Assembly: GCA_002946415.1 (NCBI GenBank)
Contig: NJPS01000051.1
Coordinates: 298,001-362,000 of the forward strand
Reading direction: 5' to 3'
DNA: 64,000 nucleotides
Origin: Rutstroemia sp. NJR-2017a BVV2
Lineage: Eukaryota; Ascomycota; Leotiomycetes; Helotiales; Rutstroemiaceae
Position 1 is the first letter of the stretch. Each line of letters begins with the position of its first letter. The notes under the pieces are model-generated. The model saw only the letters and a list, made by a program, of their open reading frames with translations. It was not told the DNA's origin and ran no database searches. Positions 22,713 to 35,061 of the stretch are shown here, piece by piece. A program made the position numbers and the translations under genes.

Positions 22713-25624
22713 TATGCCTTCTCGGCGTTCTCGCAAACTTGTATGTTGTAGGCAGTGAAATCTTAAAATTGGTCTTTGGGCATCCACCAACAGTCACACA
22801 AACTCTCAATGTCCTCATTTCACTTTCTAGCTCTCTTGAATAAGATTAAACTTTTGGAAATTATTTGCAGGGCAAAATGATATGATTGCCATTCCAAGGT
22901 TCCAATCCGTCCTCGACATATCCATGTACCGTATTTGCGACATGGTTCATCCCTAAGTCGACAAATCCTATTGCTAGGACGTGGTCCATGAAAGCAATTT
23001 CATCAACTTTAGACGGCTGTGTATGATGACTTACTTGCAACGGTCATTAGCATTTTGGGCCTGTGTGCCATGAAAATACAAGGTCGGAGCTGGAAAGGAA
23101 AAGTCGTTCCAACTAAGTGTTAGACCTTCTTCCATGGGAACCATTGAAACCGCCGATTGAACCATTGCTGACCGGATCAATAGATAGCTTCCGATAGCAC
23201 CGACATTCGAGAAAGCTATGCCACCAATCACTCAAGCACGGCCTCGGCCAACCTGAGTAAATGCCCAGATTCAGTAATGAGCAGCAGCTTTCTGCTCCAA
23301 AGGACGAGGCTGAATTGAGAATTGCTGCGTCAAGCTACTGTAAAGGAATGCGAACCTACGTGTTCGCAGTCCACACTCGCGTCGACGATATGTGTACATA
23401 CATGATCACAATGCCTCGTTGCAGCCAGCAGAGCACTCTCACCGCCGATGATTACCGCTCTCTCAGTGGTCTTTATCCTTCACCGACCCGGGCCAGATCT
23501 CGGACAACGAGACAAAGACTGGGGATCCTCGTGGCAATGAGTCCATATGGGGATGGGAGAAAATGCACGTTGACACACGCATGAGAATCGTCACGACTCT
23601 GCGCTATCTCATCACATTGCGCAAGAGACTGTTTGCCCGAACCCCATACCGCTAACTTACATACTACTTGCAGATTCGGATAGCGTTCCGTTGATATATT
23701 GCCAGAGACAGGCAGACCGCTGCTTGCCAGGCGAATATGCCGTATGCTTAAGAGTGGAACCAACGAGCATTCCTGTTGCTGAGGCAATAAGGGCAATAAT
23801 GTGTTTCTGCTATAGCTTATATCACGTGATCGACGTCGAATCTGACATATTGAAACAGGCGCGTGCACGGATAAGCTTAATATAAGCAAAGTAACAGGAA
23901 ACATTTGCTTTTTTTGTGTTGCCTTTCTTACCTAGATATTCCTCCCGGTATCGAGATTCCTTATGTCGTGTTACTTTCGGGACGGGAGGGTTAATGGATC
24001 AACCCGGCCAAAAGGGTAATATTGGGAAAGGTGGGAAATATCACATCTCTTAACTCGTTTTAGTATAGATGAGCACAAGCCGCTCCGAAGGAGTCTCGAA
24101 TTCACTCAGAACTCTTTTCGTCTTCTCCCACGCTACGATATTGGTAAGGATGCAGATCCTGAATTGAGGTACCTTTCGTACGTATCATGTATTGTACAGT
24201 TTGTACTCTGTAGGTTGGGGTAAGAATTCCCGATAAAGCCCACGAAAAATAACGAATTACCGGTGTTACATAAAGCGGCTTTGGCAGCTTTTGGCAGTAT
24301 TCGGGGTGTTGTTCCTCGAGCACTGCCAGATGCCCAGCCTCCTCAATTTCTGGCGTGTGGTATTGCCGGTCTTCGCACGAGGTGGCTGGGGGACGTTACC
24401 TGTGACTCTGCGAGTATACTTCGTAGAGGCAGCTCAAGCAGCTTGACATGGTCAATAACGTCTTTGGGTCGAAACATTGGCCCCAAAACACATGACTGTC
24501 TTCCGCTGCGCGTCCGTTATGGAGTACATATGCAGTACAGTATCTGCACGCGCGGGATTTAAACGTGCAGCTGTCATGGGTCGAAGATATGGGAAAGCCA
24601 ATCATCCCAGCGTGCCTCGTCTGCGCCCTTGTTGGAGGGATATGGATGGCTGCCTCGTTTTGTCGATGGCGGAAGATTTATTGTTTTCCACGGATCAGTG
24701 CTGGGGAATTGACGGGTCGCCTTGCAAATGAAGATCATTCATGAGTTGTTCTGCTTCGTATTTTCCCATTGGTTTGAATGCGAGCATTTTTACGACGCAG
24801 GAGCTTAACTGTAAGCACCTTCACGGGTATTTGGTGATGTGATGTGCCTTCATAGGCTAGGCCATGTCCATCGCTTAAAAGCGACCGCACCTTATCGAGC
24901 AAGTACTTACTACCAAGTATTAAGTATCAAGCATCATCGGGGGCTTGGACCGAAAGGATTTCCTGGGAGTGGAAGATACTTCGTCCTCCGTAGACGTGTA
25001 TGTCGTCTCTGCAATCATGCAATGGGATGGCTATCTCCACGAGTGATTCGTTGGAAGCTTAATCGGCAATAGGTTTGTTTGACGCTGACATGGTGATCAC
25101 TGATTATTGAGGACTTCGTAATGCAGCTAATGTGAGCAAAATCCAGTTCGCTGGGATTCACATTGACCTCAATCAAAAACCGGAGACCACGGAGGAAACA
25201 CCTACTCTGGAAGGGTGGGACGCGCCAGAAACCCTGAGAGGAGTACTTCGTAGAACAACAGGCAATTGCAATTCGTGATTGTGGCCACAGAAAACAATTC
25301 GGCCCAGTTATGGAATGATAGAAGATTATTCTGGAAAATGATTCGTGAAGGGGCTTTCTAGCTTGGAAGCGTTAGTCAGCCTTAGTTGGTACTTGGTACT
25401 TAGTAGAAGTTAGTACTACCGCTGGCGAACCCGCCATTTCAGTCCTTTCAAAACATTTCAGACATTTTAGACACTTCGCATTTCACGGTACGACTTTTCG
25501 CATGGAAGCTAGAACCAAACATAGTATCAATAGTTTTGGACCTAGATGCTAATAGCTGCCTGCTGCGGTGGAAGCCCTTGATAAGTGAGAACTTGGAAGA
25601 GTCAAAACTTTGTCTCTAACCTTG

Positions 25625-25648
25625 AGCCCTTTAGCCCTTTAGCCCTTT
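25625..25648. repeat. 8-bp tandem repeat AGCCCTTT, three copies
   Basis: Three exact units in a row. The unit differs from the common fungal telomere repeat, so it is not treated as an internal telomere tract. Confidence 0.9.
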
Positions 25649-26374
25649 GGTAAGAATCGGCATAAGAAGGAGTTGAAGAGAGCAGTCCTTCCGTACCCTG
25701 GCTGTGATTCCAGCTCGATCGTTCATTTCCCCTGACCATCGAGAAGTGTTCCCTGGCAGTGCCTATCTTACCTTGGCTACATACTAAAGTACAATTGAGG
25801 CATTCTCGGGATGGGCCATGGAAGACTACTCGGCTACGTCTAACCTAGGTAATAGAAGCTTGGTACCGACGTGTACTCTGTCAGGTTCTTCTCCTCATAG
25901 TGCATGGGCGGGGATGGGATGGATGGGATTATGGGAGAGACATGGCCAATGGACGAGTACCCCGAGGAAAGGAAATGGCGTACCAATAATCGCCCGGATC
26001 CCCAAGACAATAGAACCGTTCTGTCACTGCCACTGAAGATAGAAACTTTGCATCCCGCTCATCACGTCTTCCAATGTCTCATTGCTCAATATGAGTCTAG
26101 TCTGTTTTCCCATGGCACAGTGCTCATCTTATTCCTATGCCTCTGCCAATATGTTAGAAATTACCGATCGACAGTGATCATCAAACGGAAGCCATCGTCG
26201 TCGTGGATCAGGTATGTATGCTTTTCGGGCAGCCATGCGCACGAACATTTGATCGTTATGCGGACCACTGTTTGGGGTCGTATCGTCAGCGGCACGGCGC
26301 GTGGCGCATGACTTCGCTTTTTCTTTTTCTATAGAGCCGGACAAAAGGCAAGAGCGCACCAGAGAAACGCGGAG

Positions 26375-26418
26375 TGTATGTATGCGTGTATGCGTGTATG
26401 TGTGTATGTATGTATGTC
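26375..26418. repeat. (GTAT/GCGT)n microsatellite
   Basis: A 44-bp stretch of alternating GTAT, GCGT and GTGT tetramers. Confidence 0.9.
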
Positions 26419-29400
26419 TGCGAAGCTTGCTCCGTAGCTGCGTCTGTGGTCTTACTCAATCTGATCAAACGGCGACTTGGGAGCGATGGCTCTCCAGAGT
26501 ACAGCGTACACGGTGGGTACCTTCGTAGAATTATTTGGTTGCCGATGATTGTCATATCTGATTTGACGGGTACCACTCAAATGCAAGTACTCCGTAGGCT
26601 TTCCCAATTCCAAGCGATGGCGCGCCAGGATTCTCAAACATACATACATCAGTGCGTAGCAGACTGGAACTTCATGCATCTCATCTCTGCTTGCCGTACA
26701 CCGGTGCTCTGGTCCATACTTAATTGTGGCGGCCAAGCCAGCCTACGACCAGCGGATCAATTGTCGTGCTGCCAGGATCATAAAATTACGCTGCAACGAT
26801 CACAACGATCACCGAGGTGTTCGCCATACCATGTAATTTCTAGCTTCCGAATTCGAAGTCTCAATTTCTTTTCTAGAAGAAGCAAAGAGCAGGCAAAGAG
26901 CCGGTTGAGACGAGAAGCGACGCCATGCCATGCATGCTGCTCTTTGCAGAGTACGACAGCGTGAGGAAGTGACAGCTATTTTATTTCTCCGATTTGATGT
27001 CATTTTGTGAACCCCCCTTTCGTACGAGGTATCATTTTCTAATGCTCCTGGAAGTTTCCGAAGGATTATGACATGCATTTGGGCCACGAGCACACACAAA
27101 CAAGCGCACAAATGGGTCCTCCAGACTCCAGTCCTACTCTATTCAATATTGTACAGAGTAGTTTCAACACTACGGAGTACCTCCCTAGGTCCTAGGGTCG
27201 CCAGTCAATTCCATGTTGGCCTTGATCTCGTGCTAACCTGGAATTATTTTATTTCTGACTGGGGCCTAGGAATATCGGCGGGAAATGAGGGATTTGAACA
27301 CAATAATCGAACGTGCTTTGTTCTAGACGCCTGTTCCACACCCTCCGGAAGCTCATGGAGGATACGCAGAAGGAATAGAAGATCTACCTCCGCAAAAGAT
27401 ATCTCATGTGCATTCACGATGTCGGGACAACTTAGGCACAGGACAGGAAATAGAAAAGCTCCATCTGTTTATGCAAAAGCTTTCCCCATAGTCGAGGCCC
27501 AAGCGAGACAACAACAACTTCTTGCGGTGCAGCATACTGCCCAGTAGCTCCTCCCATGTATCTCCGTACAGTACCCATAAGCCATGTCATTGCCTTGTTA
27601 GCCATGCAGCTGCCCTGCTGTCAGAAACCCGGGTCATATACCTAACTCAACTCATCAACCACCCAAGACGTACTCGGTGGCTGTGGCGATCGGGAAACGC
27701 GAAAACGCGACAAAAGGCGAGAAAAGGAAAAAATATGCTCGGGTCAGACAGAGTATCAGATAGACTCGTCCAAATGGTCAGGATAATTTCAACACGTCAA
27801 AAATTCCAAATTCCAAGAAAAGAGAAATTCCACCAATTGCCCAATTGAGCCATTTTTGAAAAGAATCAACCTTAATGGCCGTTTTCGTTTATTATTTGTA
27901 CGAATTGCTGCTAATTGCTGCTGTGCACTGCATTGTACACTGGCACCTGGCTATGCTCACTTGCAGATGCAGATTCCTTCATGCAAGATGATAGCCCAGG
28001 TCATGGTCACTTGGTCGAAAAGTTACCAACCACTATGATTTTGACCTGCAGACTGCGGATATACTACTGCAGCGCGATACCGTATCTATCAATCAGAATC
28101 CATTAATTCTGCAAGGCGTAACATGGGAAGAACGTGCGTAGACTCGGTAAACAAAAGATGCTCACGTTCGTGCCATTTTAGCCTGATTCGGGCTTCTTTG
28201 GGCTTGCCTAGGCTGGGATTCCTACCTGGGTAATCATCGAGCATCAAGCCCAGTTAGTCGAGTAAGTAAAGTTCAGAAGGGGAGCTTGGTGTATTGCAGG
28301 GTTGACCTCTCTTTTACAGGCCGCGGGCTTCAGCACCTTTCAGTGACGTGCTGCTATCATAGGAATGATAGGATAGAGGATAGTATCGTCTTTCCCCAAA
28401 CCGAATCCCTGAGCAGCACCACGCCTCGTCTGGAACACGAAAGCTTTTTCTCTTTCCTATGAACTCATGCCTCTGAGCGTTCGAGAATGGAAAGGGAAAT
28501 GTTTCCATCGCAAAGACGCAGAGCGGGGACCCGGCTGAGAGATTCGTTCTCCATTACGAAGTAGAATACACAAAACACAAAAGACGTTCGCTGCACCAGG
28601 TACAGCCGCCTACTCTAAAGTCGGGAAAGGGAAAGTCTAGAATAAGGGAATGCCAGCACCCGTTACAAAGAATAGATTTCGAATAAATATCGTCTTCCAA
28701 GGTTACCCTTCCAAGCCCGGTAGAATGGGGAGGCTTTTCAAACAGGCTCCCTTTGCTCAAAAGGAGAACTCACTGCAGCTCATTATTATAACGTGATACA
28801 CAAGGGTTCTGTGTCTCTGCGCGTGCTTTCCCGCCTTCCGAGTACTGGACTAACCTAAGGTACGGTATGGAACGGTAAGGGCATGGGCTCCAGAAAAAAA
28901 GATTTTCCTGGGACCATCACCTCCCATGTCAAGAATCGTCTTAGAGAGATATTTCTTAGGCCCCGGTACCTTGATTACAAGTATACCACAATGCCTGCAG
29001 CCAACAAAGCAACCCCGGCGGTGCCTCGAAAGAAAAAGACCCGCTCCACTACGACCCTGGAAACTTATCCCATGAACGCTCTGAGGGTGCTAGGTGCGGT
29101 GAGAGGGTCAGTGTCTGTGAGCAGTGGGCGTGGGACTTCTTGGGACGGGTTTGAAAGCTTTGGGGTCTTTCTCCATGCAGAAAAGCTATGTAGAGCTAAA
29201 AAGCGTCATCCACTACATTCTTCCAGAGGCGCTCACTATCCCATCCATCATCTACTCCGGATTCTTTCTTGTATCTTTTTACATCATACTAATAGACCTA
29301 CTGCTACATCAGCCTGTAAAAACAAACAGAGCTCGACCATTCTAATCACACTACATCTATCACTCTCAGAGCTCTCTGTCATTCGTGAGCTCCATTTGGG

Positions 29401-29864
29401 AGATCCGTGGTCTGAGTGGTGCGTTTACCTCTAGTCCCTCCACCTTACCGTAAGTTTAATCCATTCTGTATTTGTCCACTGTCCACATAACTGGTCATTA
29501 ACAATCGAGTGTGTCCATTTCTAATGCTCAGTGACTCTGTCTTACAGTCTACCAAGTCACTCATATCTATTTTGAGGCAAGGCCCGCCTTCAAATCTTCA
29601 CATATCGAAGTCCATATCTTGTGCTCCGAGAGGATCCTTGTCGAACCACCTCATCTCACAGGAAGCAGTTCAAATACATATAAGACGCGCTGATGCACGC
29701 AAGCAATGCTTTCCCATTTGACAATTAATTCCGAACGTTTCGACTTATAAATCTGAGAAAAAGTAGCAATACGCGCTGACGCTCACCGCTCGCTGGAAAG
29801 CCTTACTGGCAAGCTCACCTAATACGCATTCGATCTGGCTGTACAAGGTCCTTGGAGTCGGCCA

Positions 29865-31799
29865 TTGCACGAAAGTTCGTCTTTCGCTGCATTAGCTGAG
29901 GAAGCACATACGCCTCCGAAATCTAGTCCCTTATCCGGTACACGAACTTCCGAGCTACTCGAGAAACGGCTTGCCGATTTTGTTTCCAAGCTCCAGAGCT
30001 ACCAGCAGAGTTGGCAAGGTGGGGAGAAAGGTCAATGTCCCGGTCCTCGAGGCCAAGAAGGGTTAGGGGATCAGGACTCGATGTCGCAGAGGCCTTCTGC
30101 GTCTCGTCCTGCATCTCGCTCACCACCAGGAGGTCACAGAATTACTCTCCCACCAGTTCAGGTGGGAGATGACTCTCGACATGGAGGGCGTCAAGCAGAC
30201 AGACAATCAGAGCAAGAAAGCCGAGGAACACAGCAACATCATCAGATATTACCATCTCCCCAACCTATACGGACTCCACAGCCGGGACTAACCGGCGATG
30301 ATTGGAGAAACTCTGGACCATCCCGCGACCTCGGCGTTCACTCAATATTAAATCCACCAGAAAGTGAAAGTGTGTCAGGTTCAAGTCGCCCCTTCAACGG
30401 TGGCCCCACGGACTCGCCACTTTCTACTACGAGACAGATTTCGCACTTTGGTGCAAGTCCTTCCACCACAGCGGCCCATCCTTTCTCTAGTCGGCAATCT
30501 CTTCCCGTTAGCACATCGCCTTCCGAAAATATCAACCTAAATTTTGCGAGAAATCCGCGACGCAGAATGCTAACACCCAGGTCGCCGCGGCCTGTCAGCA
30601 TAGGCAGAGCACCAGGGTCGGGATCTATCAATGCGCAAGATTCGCCATTCCTGCCTGTCAGGAGACCATACATGGGCGAGACATCTCACACCCCAGTATC
30701 CGAGAACCCACCGATGCCTACGCCACCGCCGCCGGGGCAATCTCAAGCTCAGCATTACGGATTTCCTTCCTCGGGACCTAATACTGTGGAGCGTCGACCA
30801 GAGAACCCACACAAGCAAGCTGCAGGAGTTACTCAGCATAGCACCAGTCCTAGCATGTCAACATCTTCGCAGAATCCTTCTTCGAGTCAAACATCACCGG
30901 CTTCAGGATTTCCATATTACCAGGGGGGACAAAACCCTCCTACTAGCGGGTCCTACTTTCCAGGCTCGAGTTTTGGAACCCCGGTTCAGCAAGGAGGCGG
31001 ATCACAATTACAAGGACCGCCATCGGCATCAGAAGGTCCGTATACAGCTCCTCAGATGAGCTCATCACTCCATTCCAATACAAGCTCAAGACAGGCCTCT
31101 GCCTCAGAGCCCTACGGTGTCTTGACAATAACCACGGCGCATGGCGTGGCTTATCATGTACCTGTGGATACGCACCAAGCGTCGCGGTTAGCTGACGAGA
31201 AGCGTGCGCGCAACGCAGGAGCATCGGCGCGATTTCGTCAACGCAGAAAAGAAAAGGAGAAGGAGGCCTCATCCAACATCGAGAAGCTTCAACAGCAAAA
31301 TAGGGAACTGGAACGAAGGCTCAGAGAGACCGAAGGAGACAGAGATTTTTATCGAAACGAGAGGAATCGGTTTAGAGATATTTTACTACGGAATCCTGGT
31401 ATGAGAGAGGCAGCTATGCATGCACCTCCGAGTCCTAGAACTATGAGGCCAATGTCATATCCGGGACCACCGCAAGGCGGGCCTTCAGCAATGAGTTACC
31501 AGTCGGATCCCGCTGAACGACCTGCCAGGCGCCGAAGAACTGATACCCAGGGCGAATTCGCCAATGTGCCTTATTCACATTCTCCCGCGTCGACACTACC
31601 ACCAGTGCAATCTGGGTTTGCACCTCCTCACGGTCAGGGCTTACCAAATTTGCCTCCACTACGAATCGATAACGCGCCAACGTCTGCAACGGCTGGGGCC
31701 CCAACATCATCGGTATCTGCTGGTCCAACATCATACGATCCCTTCCCTAGAGGGCCGTATGATAGAGGATGGCCCAGCGATGGAGCAGGCCGAAGATGA
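29865..31799 (+). CDS. bZIP transcription factor, 5' end unresolved
   Basis: A long open frame of about 640 codons ends with a stop at 31797-31799. Near its residue 445 it has a basic region with the KRARNAGASARFRQRRK core, preceded by LADE, and a following heptad leucine region (IEKLQQQNRELERRL), a standard DNA-binding and dimerisation bZIP. The rest is Pro/Ser/Gln-rich and disordered, as in many fungal regulators, with a basic patch (PARRRR) that could serve nuclear import. The frame is open back to 29823 but has no ATG near its start, so a first exon must lie upstream or translation starts at an internal Met. A good acceptor (pyrimidine tract then ATTAG) ends at 29895. I cannot place the first exon; the coordinates give the open part only. 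Confidence 0.8.
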   Translation: MHESSSFAALAEEAHTPPKSSPLSGTRTSELLEKRLADFVSKLQSYQQSWQGGEKGQCPGPRGQEGLGDQDSMSQRPSASRPASRSPPGGHRITLPPVQVGDDSRHGGRQADRQSEQESRGTQQHHQILPSPQPIRTPQPGLTGDDWRNSGPSRDLGVHSILNPPESESVSGSSRPFNGGPTDSPLSTTRQISHFGASPSTTAAHPFSSRQSLPVSTSPSENINLNFARNPRRRMLTPRSPRPVSIGRAPGSGSINAQDSPFLPVRRPYMGETSHTPVSENPPMPTPPPPGQSQAQHYGFPSSGPNTVERRPENPHKQAAGVTQHSTSPSMSTSSQNPSSSQTSPASGFPYYQGGQNPPTSGSYFPGSSFGTPVQQGGGSQLQGPPSASEGPYTAPQMSSSLHSNTSSRQASASEPYGVLTITTAHGVAYHVPVDTHQASRLADEKRARNAGASARFRQRRKEKEKEASSNIEKLQQQNRELERRLRETEGDRDFYRNERNRFRDILLRNPGMREAAMHAPPSPRTMRPMSYPGPPQGGPSAMSYQSDPAERPARRRRTDTQGEFANVPYSHSPASTLPPVQSGFAPPHGQGLPNLPPLRIDNAPTSATAGAPTSSVSAGPTSYDPFPRGPYDRGWPSDGAGRR

Positions 31800-33228
31800 C
31801 ACTTTTCTTATAGTTTACTCCATGATGATCGATGGTAAAACAGCACTTCGACATCTCATACGCTCATTTGTATCTTGATGAATTTATTTTCGAACCAATA
31901 CCTAACTTACTAGCCTACATTCGCCCGAAGGGTAGAATTACCTACATACATTATAATCACACCAACATGTATATTAACGCTGTTTCAGACGACATCTTCA
32001 TTCATACATATATCGCAAGATTTGCACCAAAAGACTGCATACCCTCGGGCGACCGAATCTTCCATTTTTGCTTCTGAATTGTCTATTCATTTCACTATAC
32101 CCCTGGCGGCTGTTTTCTATTAGTTACGTTCCTTGTTTCTTTTGTGAGCTGTGAGGCGGGCCATTTCCTTAGCTTTTTGGAGTGAGCGGATTACCTGTGG
32201 GAATGGGTCAAAACATCATCTACTTTATGATACCATTTTTCATTGTGGATCGTGCGGAGCGGTGTTATATTTGGTAGTGTGGTTTTTCTTTGTCTGGGTA
32301 GGATGGGGGAAGGCGGGGGAGATACAACTTATGCGGGGGAAATGTCCGGTGGGAGGTCAGATGCATTATCATCATCATCGTTATATGTCTATCTATACTT
32401 AATACCTAGGCGGGAGCGGAGGCAAAATTTTGAGGTTCAAGATTCATGAGAAAGGAAGCATGCGGAGGGAAGGGCTGTATTGAAGATCAAGGCTACTTTT
32501 GTGGGAAACACAGATGGAGGTTATGGAGGGCTGGGTATGGATATACAAAAACATCATCGAACAGACTGTACTACGATATTGTGTATACATTACAACGCTC
32601 TGTTGATCTGGAGTTGGGGTGGGCGGGGGTTCTGGGTCTGGGTCCCCTTACTGGTCTTGGGGGGCACGATCAGATTTTATATATATATACTTTCCAGCAT
32701 GATGGGACAGTTGAGACTCAACTCCTGTCCTATCCTAATTTATATCACATTCATCTCATTTCGGGTTGACTCTCCACCATATTTGTGTGCATGAAAGTCG
32801 GAAAGGGGCTTTTGCGCATCCGTCTCGTGAAGGGCAAGGGGGTGTTCCACTGTGTAACAGTCTGATAATCTACCACGATATGACGGTTGCTATGATAGAT
32901 GTCTTAATATTTCCATATCTTATAATCTTATCATCCAGATAATACTCTTTTACAAACGCGCAATAGAATATCGGAATTATCTCGCAATTGAGAAATTTAT
33001 ATGTAATCGGGATGACTACGGATAGCTACGGCTATCTGGTGAGGCTTATACGTTCTAGGAAGGGCCATCCGAACCCCTCATGCGCACAGCTTTCTCGGCC
33101 TTATCTTTTCTCCCTATCAAGCAAGAAGCTGCAACCTTCACCAAAGCAAACCGTACACCCCGCACTTACACCACCTATGGGAATTCACTTCAAAAGCCTC
33201 GGGGATCTCCCATCTGTTTCTTTGCCAG
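31800..33228. other. Intergenic region
   Basis: About 1.4 kb of AT-rich 3' and 5' flanking sequence with no gene seen. Confidence 0.6.
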
Positions 33229-35061
33229 ATGTTCAAACGCCTTCTTCCTCTGCCATCATATCTTCGAGGCACAATCTATCAAACAATCTCATCTTCGCGG
33301 CATAATAGAGCTCCTTCATTGAAGACTGCGATAACCTCCACGAAAACTACAACTATATCACCACGAGCTTTTCGCAGACAGTTTAGTAACACATCTATCA
33401 ATATGTCGGACTTAACAGTTGAGCTCACAGCTCCCAATGGCAAGAAATATGCCCAGCCAACTGGACTGTTCATCAACAATGAATGGGTAAAGAGTAGCAC
33501 TGGCCAGAAAATTACTTCTATCAATCCTTCGTATGTTTACCCAATTTGGCACCAAATACATTTTCAGGCTAACCCCTCCTATAGAGACGAATCCGAAATT
33601 GCATCCGTATACGCCGCCTCGGTCGAAGATGTCGATACAGCAGTCAAAGCTGCGCGTGCAGCAATGCGCAATCCCGAATGGCGCGACATGTCCCCTACCG
33701 ACCGCGGATCCATGATGATCAAATTATCGTCAATTATCGCCCAGCATACTGACATTCTCGCCACAATTGAGACATGGGACAATGGAAAGCCATATAGAGA
33801 TGCTTTGGGCGACGTAGGAGAGGTTGAGGCTGTGTTCAAATATTATGGAGGATATGCGGATAAGTTACATGGACAGGTCATAGATACTGGCATTGCAAAA
33901 CTCGCATATACGATCAAGGAGCCAGTTGGTGTATGTGGTCAGATTATTCCATGGAACTATCCACTTGCTATGGCTGCGTGGAAACTTGGACCTGCTTTGG
34001 CTTGTGGTAATGCTGTGGTCATTAAGGCTGCTGAGCAGACACCGTTGAGCATTCTCTATCTTGCCAACCTCGTAAAGGAAGCAGGGTTCCCACCTGGTGT
34101 GGTCAATATCTTGAATGGCTATGGCAGGGAAGCCGGGGCTGCTATTGCTACCCATCTGGATATCGATAAAATTGCTTTCACGGGTAGTACCAGTACCGGA
34201 AAGGAGATTATGAAGATGGCGGCGGTAAACATGAAGAATATCACATTAGAGACCGGGGGCAAATCTCCCCTGATGATCTTCGAAGATGCTGATCTCGAGC
34301 AAGCCGTCAAGTGGGCACATTACGGTACGTCTTTCCCATATACCCTATATGTCACATCATATAGCTTCTTTTTCGTATCAGAATCCTTCAAATTTCCGAA
34401 AAGCTAACCCGAATTCCTAGGTATCATGTCGAATCAGGGACAAATCTGCACAGCCACGTCTCGCGTATTGGTACAAGAATCCATTTATGATAACTTCCTT
34501 GACGCCTTCAAAAAGCAAATCAAAGAAGTTTCCGTCGTCGGTGATCCTTTCGCAGAGAATACCTTCCAAGGGCCTCAAGTCACCAAGAACCAATACGAAC
34601 GTGTACTAGGTTACGTCAAGGCAGGTAAAGAAGAAGGCGCGACGCTCATCTCCGGTGGTGAAGCATTCACCAAGGCTCATCCCTCCGGAAAGGGCTTCTT
34701 TATTACTCCAACCGTCTTCACGGATGTTAAACCTAGCATGAAGATCTACCGCGAAGAGGTCTTTGGGCCTTTCGTGGTGATAGCTAGCTTTAAGACGGAA
34801 GAAGACGCAGTGCAGATGGCTAATGATACTACATATGGATTAGGAAGTGCGATTTTCACGAAAGATTTGGAAAGAGCGCATAAGCTGGCGAGGAGAATTG
34901 AGGCAGGCATGGTTTGGATCAATAGTAGTCAGGATTCAGACTTTAGGATTCCATTCGGTGGGGTGAAGCAGAGTGGAATTGGGAGGGAGTTGGGTGAGGA
35001 AGGGTTGAAGGGGTATACTCAGACCAAGGCTGTGCATGTTAACTTGGGGACAAAGTTGTAA
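33229..35061 (+). CDS. Aldehyde dehydrogenase (NAD(P)+), possibly mitochondrial
   Basis: Three exons (33229-33530, 33585-34324, 34421-35061) give 560 aa of the ALDH superfamily, which oxidises aldehydes to acids. The fold signatures are IIPWNYPLAMAAWKLGPAL, FTGSTSTGKEI, the general base Glu323 in LETGGKSP and the nucleophile Cys357 in NQGQICTATSR; the 34-residue spacing equals that of human ALDH2 (E268/C302). The C-terminus shows EEVFGPF and FGGVKQSGIGRELG. The core matches the usual length of about 500; about 58 extra N-terminal residues are rich in Arg, Ser and Thr with no acidic residues, as in a mitochondrial presequence, and the internal Met58 could start a cytosolic form. The first intron is 54 bp and happens to be open in frame. 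Substrate not known. Confidence 0.95.

Larger units (their letters stand above)
21733..29822. other. Gene-poor region of about 8 kb
   Basis: Both strands hold only scattered short frames without recognisable domains, coherent splice structures or codon bias. It carries several microsatellites (listed separately) and five copies of TACTYCGTA between 24.4 and 28.6 kb. One frame at 28883-29434 begins with ATG and has basic residues, but nothing else supports it. I see no transposase, reverse transcriptase or terminal repeats. The last part probably includes the 5' leader or first exon of the bZIP gene that follows. Confidence 0.55.

Noticed and set aside
25625..25648. Internal telomere-like tract
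   Set aside because: The unit AGCCCTTT is 8 bp and differs from CCCTAA; three copies only.
27280..27345. Possible - strand tRNA from GTTCAAATCC
   Set aside because: No matching A box or stem pairing in the expected upstream interval.
27068..27547. 159-codon frame in the gene desert
   Set aside because: No motif, no support for transcription, and of a length expected by chance over 8 kb.
28883..29434. 183-codon frame before the bZIP gene
   Set aside because: It begins with ATG but has no domain, no codon bias and overlaps frames of equal quality; kept only as part of the gene-poor region.
33531..33584. Treating this ALDH segment as coding
   Set aside because: Although open in frame, it has GTATGT, CTAAC and ATAG signals and interrupts the conserved NPSDESEIA block.
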